Shown here: positions 24,416 to 32,269 of the stretch, in pieces
Layout: the number at the start of each line of letters is the position of its first letter
Position numbering within the stretch: the first letter of the stretch is position 1
Assembly: GCA_964452465.1 (NCBI GenBank)
Contig: CAYVMD010000007.1
Coordinates: 1-64,000 of the forward strand
Source: CAYVMD01 sp964452465
Lineage (GTDB): Bacteria > Armatimonadota > JACIXR01
Direction of reading: 5' to 3'
DNA: 64,000 bases
Position numbers and translations under genes: made by a program
The notes under the pieces: model-generated
Databases searched by the model: none
The model's input: the letters and a program-made list of their open reading frames with translations, nothing else
Told to the model about the DNA's origin: nothing

Positions 24416-26375
24416 GATGGAAAGCCTCTTATTGGGACTTCTGGTACTTTTCTTCCTTCTCCCACCGAAGGTTAATTCCTCCCCACCCACTAAGACCTTC
24501 TATGTTTCCAAATTAGGCAATGACAGCGATGGCTCCTCCTGGGAGAATGCCTTTACCTCCATCCAACGCGCCTTGGATGCCATTCCCGATGATAAGGGAG
24601 GATATAGGATAATCGTTCGCCCCGATACCTACTTCGAGTCCAATCTCCATCCCGCCCATAGGGGAGCGAAGGGAGCCTACAACGAGATCATCGGCGATAT
24701 AGATGGGAGATTCGGCTCGGGGAGGAAGGGATGGGTAGTGATAGATTCCGGTGATCCCGCCCAGAGGGGCTTCAAGAGTTATGATTGGTGGGGACCGATA
24801 AGAGCCTATAAGCAGGGATGGTCGCCCCAGCATATCGAACCCACAACCTCAGCGATAGATTGGGACCGCTGGATACTTCGCAATCTCTACTTCACCGGCG
24901 GAGACGCTGGGGTCTTCTTCGATCTCACCGATAAGGTGGAGCCCTTCAGCGTAATCGTGGAGAACTGCGTGGGCATTGGCAGAGCCTTCGGGGGAGGGGT
25001 CGCCAATTGCCTCTCCCGTCCCGATGAGCCGATCATCTTTCGGCGCTCCTGGCTTTGGGCGCTGGATTGGTGGGGCGATACCGGGGCAGGCTATGTGAGG
25101 GTGGAGAACCAAGAGATGCCCGATAAGCCCGATGTCCTCTTCGAGGATTGCGTGCTTGTGAGCCCCCAATGTGCCCTCAAGAGCGGAAACTTCGGCTTTC
25201 ATACCTTCAGCCATGTAAAGTTGAAGGGATGCACCCTTGTCGTCCTCAACTTCTCCCAACCCCAAGGGACGCCGAGCGGTGGCGTGATCCAGAGCGTGGA
25301 ACGAGGGAAATACCTCTGGGTGGATCTCGAGGATTGCACCCTAATGGGTTATAAGGTCTTCGGGGTAATGGTTCAGAAGGAGAGTGAGGAAGAGATTCGC
25401 TATACCACCAAAGGGGATGTCAAATGCTATGTGCAATTCCAACAGGATGTCCCCCCGGGCTTCCACCGCCTGGGACATTTCCCAACCGAGGCTTTCCAAA
25501 GGATCCTCCCTCCTAACCCTCAGCCTCCCTCCAGGTTCCAGGGGAAAGAATTGGTAAGGCGAGGGCTCTGCGAGATAGCCCCCTTCGTTTGGAAGGGGAG
25601 GTTATACCACCTGGAATGCGAACGACCGGGAAGCGGAGGGGAGACGAAGGATCACTATCTCCTGGTAAGGGATGCGGAGAGCGGGAGGGAATTGGCGAGA
25701 TTTGGAGAAGGGTATGGTCTGGCTTCGGTCCTGGTGTGGGGGGATACCCTCTATGTTTTCGCCTCTCATTGGGAGGATGGGCATTGGCGGGATGTCACCC
25801 TGTTTAAATCCTCCAATCTGAAGGATTGGCACTCCAAGGTAGTGCTGAGAGGGGAGAACGAGGAGATCTTCAATACCTCCGTTTGCAGAGGTAAATAGGG
25901 CTTCATCATGGCATACGAGACTAACGACCCTGCCTTCCCTCCCTTCACTTTAAAGTTCGCCCGCTCCACCGATCTCGAACAGTGGGAGAAGATACCGGAA
26001 GCCATATTCGGCAGGAATCGCTACACCGCCTGTCCCTGCCTCCGCTATGTGAATGGTTGGTATTACCTCCTCTACTTGGAGCATCGCCCGCCCCGCTGGA
26101 TGTTCGAGACCTACATCGCCCGCTCCCGCGACCTCGTCCACTGGGAGTTGAGCAGGAAGAATCCCCTGCTTAGGGCAGAGGATGTGGACGAGGGGATAAA
26201 CGCATCCGATCCCGAGATCGTGGAGTATAAGGGGAAGACCTATCTCTATTTCGCCGTAGGGGACCAGTTGACCTGGTCAAATGTGAAGCGGGTGGTCTAT
26301 CCCGGCAAGATGGAGGATCTTTTCCTCTCCTTCTTCGAGGAGAAGGGGATACCCGATTGGGGCTCCAACCCTTAA
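24405..26375 (+). pseudogene. Secreted beta-helix plus GH43-like propeller protein, split by an in-frame TAG
   Basis: One reading frame from an ATG at 24405 (24402 is also possible) to 26375, interrupted only by TAG at 25896-25898. The first part (about 498 codons) has a signal peptide (LLLGLLVLFFLLPPKVNS), a right-handed beta-helix region starting YVSKLGNDSDGSSWENAFTS, and the beginning of a propeller (EIAPFVWKGRLYHLECER). After the stop the same frame continues GFIMAYETNDPAFPPFTLKF, ACPCLRYVNGWYYLLYLEHR and INASDPEIVEYKGKTYLYFAVGD, the typical five-bladed GH43/GH32-like propeller. Either part alone would be an incomplete propeller. It is a nonsense mutation or a sequencing error. TAG is a normal stop elsewhere here. 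The gene overlaps the previous gene by 11 bases. Confidence 0.82.
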
Positions 26376-26400
26376 ATATAAAATAAGGAGGTGGAAACAT

Positions 26401-28176
26401 ATGCGAGCGATATCCGTATTCTTGGGTTCCTGGATCCTTCTCACCAATCTTTGTGCCTCGCCAACTCCCCGCAAGAAATTGATAGAATACGGTTGGGATG
26501 TCCCCTACCCTGATTTCGTGAGGGCTCATATCCGGGAGATGGAGAGGCGCCCTTTCGATGGGATTATCTTTCGCCTCAAGGAGTTCAACCATGCCTTCGA
26601 TATTCGCCGTTGGGATGAGAAGGATTTACAACCCCAATTTGAGGATTTAGCCAACATCAAATGGGGAAAGTTCACCGATAACTTCCTCTGCCTCTATGCG
26701 GCAAACCATTGGGGAATGGATTGGTTCAACGACGAGCATTGGAAGAACATCATCTCCAACCTTCATCTCCTTGGGAAGGCGGTGAAGGCGGGGCATTGCG
26801 TAGGGATCTGCTTCGATCCGGAACCCTATGGACCAAATCCCTGGGAATATCCGGGGATGTATAAGGGGAAGACCTTCGCGGAGGTATCCGCTCAGGTGCG
26901 AAAGAGGGGAGCCGAGTTCATCAAGGCGCTCCAGGAAGAGGTGCCCAATCTTCGCCTCCTCACCTTCTTCCACTTCAGCCTTTTCGCCCCCCTCTTGGGG
27001 GAAAAGGACCCGTTCAAAAGGGAGGAACAGCTCGCATCCAACCCCTGGGCACTGCTTCCCGCCTTCCTGAACGGCATCCTTGATGGGATGGGTCCGGGCG
27101 TGAGGTTCATAGATGGCAACGAACTCGCCTATTATTACACGAGCAGGGCGGAATTCGCCAACGCCTATGACACGATTAAGAGCAGGGTTCTCCCCCTGGT
27201 TGCCCCCAACAACCGGAAGAAATACAGGAACCAAGTGCAGGTGGGAATGGCGATTTACATAGATCACTTGGTTGCCCTGCGGGAACCCGAAGGGGGATAT
27301 CTCTCCTACTATCTAACGCCGGAGGAAAGGTTGAAGTGGTTGGAGCACAACACCTATTACGCCCTGAAGACCGCGGAGGAATATGTCTGGTGCTACAGCG
27401 AGAGGATGAGTTGGTGGGAGAACAAGGTGCCCCTGGGAGTGGAGGAGGCGATTCGCTCGGCGGTAGAGAAAGTGCGGAAGGGCAAACCCCTTGGTTTTGA
27501 GATAGAAGGGATAATAGAAAAGGGCAAGGAGAGGCAAAGGGAGAAGATATCCTCCCAGTTGATCAAGAGGAGCGCCCGCATTCCCTACCTCCCACCAGGA
27601 GAGGAACCACCCAGGATAGATGGGGAACTGGACGAGGCAGTGTGGCAGAATATTCCTCCCCTGGAGGACTTCCTGCCCAATGCGGGGAGCGGAAGAAGGG
27701 ATGTTTCGGCTAAGACGAGGACATGGGTCATTTACGATGATGAGGCTTTATACATCGCCTTCCTCTGCGAGGAGCCTAATTTAGGGGAGGTGAAGGTGGT
27801 AGGGGAGAAGCGAGACGACCCCATATGGCAGGGAGATGTAGTAGAGGTATTTTTAAGTTCTGGGGAGAAGCCAACGCCCTATTATCATTTCATCGTCAAT
27901 CCCAAGAACCTGCAATGGGACGGGATCTGGAGGGAGAAGGGAGACGATAGCACCTGGAATGGAAATTGGCGAAGCGCTGTAGGAATGGGAGAAAATGAAT
28001 GGAGGGTGGAGATAGCGATCCCCTGGCGGGAGATAGGAGGGAAGCCAAATCCGGGAGGGAAAAGGAAAGCCAACCTATGTAGGCAGAGGCAAGCAGGCGG
28101 CTACGAATTGAGTTCCTGGTCCTCGGTTGTGGAGGGCTTCCTCGAGCCCGAGAATTTCGGCACCTGGGAATTTTGA
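26401..28176 (+). CDS. Secreted protein, unknown barrel domain plus CBM9-like domain
   Basis: 591 residues; ATG preceded by AAGGAGG and a signal sequence (ISVFLGSWILLTNLCA). Residues about 20-390 look like a TIM-barrel enzyme of no family I recognise: YGWDVPYPDFV, MERRPFDGIIFRLKEF and VGICFDPEPYGPNPWEYPG are possible active-site loops. Residues about 398-591 are a CBM9-like domain (PRIDGELDEAVWQNIPP, VIYDDEALYIAFLCEE, WQGDVVEVFLS, NEWRVEIAIPW), a fold that binds sugar ends on polysaccharides. It is last in a rightward run of secreted proteins. Confidence 0.78.
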   Translation: MRAISVFLGSWILLTNLCASPTPRKKLIEYGWDVPYPDFVRAHIREMERRPFDGIIFRLKEFNHAFDIRRWDEKDLQPQFEDLANIKWGKFTDNFLCLYAANHWGMDWFNDEHWKNIISNLHLLGKAVKAGHCVGICFDPEPYGPNPWEYPGMYKGKTFAEVSAQVRKRGAEFIKALQEEVPNLRLLTFFHFSLFAPLLGEKDPFKREEQLASNPWALLPAFLNGILDGMGPGVRFIDGNELAYYYTSRAEFANAYDTIKSRVLPLVAPNNRKKYRNQVQVGMAIYIDHLVALREPEGGYLSYYLTPEERLKWLEHNTYYALKTAEEYVWCYSERMSWWENKVPLGVEEAIRSAVEKVRKGKPLGFEIEGIIEKGKERQREKISSQLIKRSARIPYLPPGEEPPRIDGELDEAVWQNIPPLEDFLPNAGSGRRDVSAKTRTWVIYDDEALYIAFLCEEPNLGEVKVVGEKRDDPIWQGDVVEVFLSSGEKPTPYYHFIVNPKNLQWDGIWREKGDDSTWNGNWRSAVGMGENEWRVEIAIPWREIGGKPNPGGKRKANLCRQRQAGGYELSSWSSVVEGFLEPENFGTWEF

Positions 28177-28177
28177 G

Positions 28178-28202
28178 AAAAAAAAGCTCGCGCAGGGGGC
28201 TT
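28178..28202 (-). terminator. Intrinsic terminator of the GH127 operon
   Basis: On the minus strand, downstream of the GH127 stop, AAGCCC pairs with GAGCTT (six pairs, one a G-U wobble) and is followed by a run of eight T. The stem is short but the T run is strong. Confidence 0.5.
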
Positions 28203-28207
28203 CCCTC

Positions 28208-30550
28208 TTATTTACCTCTCAGAAGCCTCAACCCGAAGAGCCCACCCGCTATGCAGGAGGGATGCGCCTGGAAGCGGACGGTTATCTTCTCGTTGCCCTG
28301 GGTTAGGTGGGGAGGGATCTTATAAACGACGGAGAAGAACCTCCCCGGCTGGTTGTTATTAAGCGTCTGAGTGGCGATCACCTCCCCCTCCACCACTATA
28401 TCGAATGTCCTTGGACCTACATCGCTCCCCCAATAAGTGCAAACCAATTCCATTTCCCCTTCCTCCACCCTCAAATCGTAGGAGAACCACCCCCCTTCCA
28501 CCGCATGCCTCCAACGCCTCCCCATAAAGGCACCGCTCCCCATCCTCTCCCCTTGCAAATTATGCTTCCCCTCCGATGCTTCATTCCCTATCTCCACCCA
28601 ATCGATCGTCCTTCGCTCCCAATCCTTTAACTGCTCCTCTTCTTTTCTCCTCTCTTCCTCCCGCCTTCGCCATTCCTCCTCGCTTAGAAATTCGAAGTAA
28701 ATCGTATAGCGCCTATTATGCATCTTGTAGAAGGGGATCAGGAGCACATCCTTCGGCTTTCCCACCCCCTCCGTCCGGAAGGTCAAAGGTTGCCCTTCCA
28801 CCGGCTTCAGCCATTGGGGGAAGGGGATGTTCCCTGCCACCAAGGCGGGCACGACCACCTCCTCTTCTATCGCCCCCAGATCCCCGGATAGGACTATGGG
28901 TCCATAAAGGAAGGCTTTACGGGATGGGTTATCGGGAAGGCTCTCGGTATGGAAGGACATGGGTAACCTCAATTCCACAACATCCCCTTCCCTCCATTCC
29001 CTCTTTATGGAGAGATAAGAGCCGGGGCGAGCGGAGGCATTGAGCTCCTTGCCGTTCACCTTTACCTGGGGCAAATCGGCGAGCCAACCGGGACAACGAA
29101 GGGAGAGGATGAGGGAGACGGGCTTTTGGCAGCGGAACCTCAAAGTCACCTTATCGCTCTCGGGAAAGCGGGTCTCCATCCGCACCTTTAACCCCTTTTC
29201 CTTCCAAGTAACCTCGGAGGGTATGTAGAGATTGACAACCAACTCCTCATCGCTATGGAAGTAGATGAACTCCCCGTAACGGGCATGGTTCTCCATTCCC
29301 GTTCCCACGCAGCACCAGAAGGAATCGTATGGGGTGGAGTAGACTTTGTAAGCACCGGGGAGCATGGGGATGTAATAGCACATCATCCCGTCGGCGGGAT
29401 TCTGGGAGGCGAGGATGTGGTTGTAGAGGGCACGCTCATAGTAATCCGCCACCTCCGCTGAAGGATCCCAGGAGAAGATGTGCTTGGTCAACTTCAAGAT
29501 GTTGTAGGTCTTGCAGGTCTCGCAGGTATTGAGCCCCAATCTGTCGTTTAGTTTATCGGGAGGACCGAAAACCTCGTTATCGGTGACTCCCCCTATCACA
29601 TAGGCGTGATGGTGGACCACCCTATCCCAGAAGAATTCCGCTATCACCCTATAGGTCCTCTCCCCCGTCAACTCGTAGAGGCGGGCGGAACCGATCACCT
29701 TAGGGATCTGGGTGTTCCCGTGCAGACCGGGCAGACAATCCACCCCATTCGCCAAAGGATCCATGATCGCCCTATGGTAAAAGCGCCCGGCGAGTTTTAG
29801 GTAGCGCTCCTCGCCCGTTCGGGCGTAAAGCTCCGCCAGCGATTCCATCATCCCGCCATGCTCGTTATCGAGCATCCTTTGGATTTGCTCCTCGTTCAAA
29901 TTGGCAAGCGTAGCCTCCACCCAGTCCGCCAACCTGCGGGCGATCTCTAAAGCCTTCCCACTCCCACAATAGCGATGGGCATCGAGGAGTCCCGCAAACA
30001 GTTTGTGAACGACATACCAAGGCGCCCAGAACCTGCTATAGGGTTCCAGATCTCCCTTCGCCAGTTCCTGAAACATCCTCTTTCCCCCCGGGATGGCGGA
30101 GACATAGCCATCGCCGTGAGCCTTCTGGCATTCCTCCAATTCATCCACGATATGGAGCACCCTTTGGCGAAAACGCTCGTCCCTGGTATCCGCATACATA
30201 AGCGAGCAAGCGGTGAGATAATGCCCCAAGGTATGTCCCGCCACCTGGGTTTGTTCCCACCCTCCATACTTGGGAGCCTTGGGAAGAAGCCCCGCCTCCT
30301 CGCGGAAACCAGCGAGGAGGCGATCGGGCTCCAATTTCAGAAGATATTCCGCATCCCTTTCCATAGCCTCCTTGAAGGGACTATCCAAAAGGCGAACATC
30401 CTCTAACTCGAAGGGGAGGAGATCCTTAACCTTCTCCATTTCCATTCCTCCTTTTCTTTCCGCCCCCTGGGCGGAGGGGAACAGTGAGAGGGAGCAAATA
30501 ACAAGGAATAAGCCTAAGGTGATCAATCCCTTAAGGAACGCGCTCACCAT
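28208..30550 (-). CDS. Secreted beta-L-arabinofuranosidase, GH127 (DUF1680)
   Basis: 780 residues from the ATG at 30550, five bases after GGGGAG. Signal peptide FLKGLITLGLFLVICSLSLFPSAQG. GH127 enzymes use a cysteine nucleophile held by zinc. The conserved set is visible as CETC near 343-346 (Glu and Cys ligands) and the cysteine pair in FWCCVGTGMENH near 413-414. YVIGGVTDNEVFG carries the expected acid/base Glu region. The C-terminal part (DUF4986-type and a further beta domain to 780) is an extension. It removes beta-linked L-arabinofuranose, for example from hydroxyproline-rich glycoproteins or pectin side chains. Confidence 0.92.
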   Translation of the reverse strand: MVSAFLKGLITLGLFLVICSLSLFPSAQGAERKGGMEMEKVKDLLPFELEDVRLLDSPFKEAMERDAEYLLKLEPDRLLAGFREEAGLLPKAPKYGGWEQTQVAGHTLGHYLTACSLMYADTRDERFRQRVLHIVDELEECQKAHGDGYVSAIPGGKRMFQELAKGDLEPYSRFWAPWYVVHKLFAGLLDAHRYCGSGKALEIARRLADWVEATLANLNEEQIQRMLDNEHGGMMESLAELYARTGEERYLKLAGRFYHRAIMDPLANGVDCLPGLHGNTQIPKVIGSARLYELTGERTYRVIAEFFWDRVVHHHAYVIGGVTDNEVFGPPDKLNDRLGLNTCETCKTYNILKLTKHIFSWDPSAEVADYYERALYNHILASQNPADGMMCYYIPMLPGAYKVYSTPYDSFWCCVGTGMENHARYGEFIYFHSDEELVVNLYIPSEVTWKEKGLKVRMETRFPESDKVTLRFRCQKPVSLILSLRCPGWLADLPQVKVNGKELNASARPGSYLSIKREWREGDVVELRLPMSFHTESLPDNPSRKAFLYGPIVLSGDLGAIEEEVVVPALVAGNIPFPQWLKPVEGQPLTFRTEGVGKPKDVLLIPFYKMHNRRYTIYFEFLSEEEWRRREEERRKEEEQLKDWERRTIDWVEIGNEASEGKHNLQGERMGSGAFMGRRWRHAVEGGWFSYDLRVEEGEMELVCTYWGSDVGPRTFDIVVEGEVIATQTLNNNQPGRFFSVVYKIPPHLTQGNEKITVRFQAHPSCIAGGLFGLRLLRGK

Positions 30551-30574
30551 TTTTCTCCCCTGCATCAAGTATAC

Positions 30575-32230
30575 TCATTTCCCTGTAATTTTTAAGGAAC
30601 TTCTCGTGGCGAGGATAGCCTCGGCGAGGCGCTGACGATAGAGGCGATAATCTCGGGGCGATCTACTGTATTCGGTATAGGATTTCACAAGGTTACCATC
30701 CATCCGGAGAAGCTTCTCGTTCTGGGAGATCCTTCCCGCGATCCTTTCCCCGTCCCCTAGCGCCTTCAATTTCTCCGTCAACTCCCAAAGCAGATGAAAA
30801 TATTCGTAGTCCTCTATCCCATCCCTTATCAATTCCAAGCGAATGGAGGGGAAAACCTTTCCGCCACCTGGAGCGGGATAGACCAGATAACCATCCCCAC
30901 TCCTACAGGCACGGGTATCCCAGGGGATATCTGGCCACTTCTTGCCTTCCCTTCCCCTTATGTTCTCCTCCCCCCAATAGGTCATCCCCCAATGTAGCTG
31001 ACCCGGCACTTTGTACCTCCAGTGCCTCCAGAAGACAGAACGCACCTCCACCCCCTCGGTAGGGATATAATAGTGGCTTGCCACATAATACCACCAAACA
31101 TCAAATCCTGCGGAGCGAGCCTTCTGGGTGAGGTTGTGAATCAGGGAAGGGTACACCCCCAATATGACGGTGTCGCCCGCGCCCTTTAATTCTTTAAAGG
31201 CATATTCGAAGCCTTTAGTGGTATTGTCCGGGCTGAGGGTGAACATCCGCCTTGCCTTGGGGAAGGCTTGGCGCACGATTCTGCCCTGCTCCTTTATGTG
31301 GGGATACCATTCGGGAGGCGCCTCATCCCCCAAGAGCACGAAGGGGATAGCCCGAGCCGACCAAGGGAATCCCTCCCACCGAATGGCTAACTGGGTCATG
31401 GTTCGCTCGCTGTCCTCGGGCACATGGTCAGCGGGGAAGCAATGGAGGCAGAAGTAGCGTTGTCCTCGCTCATAGCAGAACCTCATCTCCTCATCGTCCA
31501 AAGGGAAGGGGGCGATGCGATGCTTCAGAAGGAAATCGAGGTATGCGAGCCATCGCTTCCTATCCATGCTCCCTGGATACATGCTTTCCATCTGCCCTCC
31601 CCATATAGGGATAGTGAGGGTGAAGTGCTGTTCTCGAGGGAGGGAGAAATCCCAGACCAATACCTCCAAAGGCATCTTCGCCAGTTCCTTCCCTTGAGAG
31701 AGAACGGTCACCTCCCCTCGATATAACCCCGCGGGCATCTTCTCCTCGGCCTCTATGGAGAGCCATATCGGCTGGGCGTTCCCCGCTTCGATATCGAAGG
31801 ACCCCTCAAGGGGGAGCAAGGGATCGGGATACCAACCGAGGTTCTCGTGGGGCTCCCACAGGTTGTAAACCTCCACATAACCAACCCTCCACAGGCTGAT
31901 CCCATCGGGAGGAAACCTCACACCCTTAAGGGAGACATGAGAGGGGGGGCTAAAGGTGAGGTTGACTTGGCGCAAGGCATGCTCCTCCGGTGCCAGGATC
32001 ACTATCTGTATGCCCTCTGCCTCGCCTCGTGCCAGCTCTACCCTTATCTTCCCTCCCCAGTCTATCGGCATCCCCTCGAAGCGAGTCCTTTCTCGAGGAA
32101 CCTTCAACATTGAATCTGCTATACCGATACGAAAGCCCGAGGGCTCCGCCGAAGGCATCCTCCCCCAGGAGAGGATGAGAAGGAACATCAAGGGGCTAAA
32201 CCACCTCAACAAATCCCCCTCTCCCGTCAT
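30575..32230 (-). CDS. Secreted DUF4091 / GH123-like glycosidase
   Basis: 551 residues with an N-terminal hydrophobic signal (WFSPLMFLLILSWG). An N-terminal beta domain (about 30-200, VELARGEAEGIQIVI) precedes a TIM barrel of DUF4091 type, distantly related to GH123 N-acetylgalactosaminidases. GH123 enzymes use an Asp-Glu pair and substrate assistance; here LLGDEAP has D302 and E303 in the matching place. The C-terminus contains SIRLELIRDGIEDYEYFHLL, a hallmark of the family. The actual sugar is not determinable. The start could be a TTG a few codons later. It lies between the GH38 and GH127 genes. Confidence 0.85.
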   Translation of the reverse strand: MTGEGDLLRWFSPLMFLLILSWGRMPSAEPSGFRIGIADSMLKVPRERTRFEGMPIDWGGKIRVELARGEAEGIQIVILAPEEHALRQVNLTFSPPSHVSLKGVRFPPDGISLWRVGYVEVYNLWEPHENLGWYPDPLLPLEGSFDIEAGNAQPIWLSIEAEEKMPAGLYRGEVTVLSQGKELAKMPLEVLVWDFSLPREQHFTLTIPIWGGQMESMYPGSMDRKRWLAYLDFLLKHRIAPFPLDDEEMRFCYERGQRYFCLHCFPADHVPEDSERTMTQLAIRWEGFPWSARAIPFVLLGDEAPPEWYPHIKEQGRIVRQAFPKARRMFTLSPDNTTKGFEYAFKELKGAGDTVILGVYPSLIHNLTQKARSAGFDVWWYYVASHYYIPTEGVEVRSVFWRHWRYKVPGQLHWGMTYWGEENIRGREGKKWPDIPWDTRACRSGDGYLVYPAPGGGKVFPSIRLELIRDGIEDYEYFHLLWELTEKLKALGDGERIAGRISQNEKLLRMDGNLVKSYTEYSRSPRDYRLYRQRLAEAILATRSSLKITGK

Positions 32231-32269
32231 CCATCCTTTCCCCTTTGTTCGCTTCAGGGATTGTTGATA

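Noticed and set aside
25896..25898. Recoding of TAG as an amino acid in this organism
   Set aside because: Other intact genes here, such as the ABC exporter, end in TAG, so a global reassignment is not supported.
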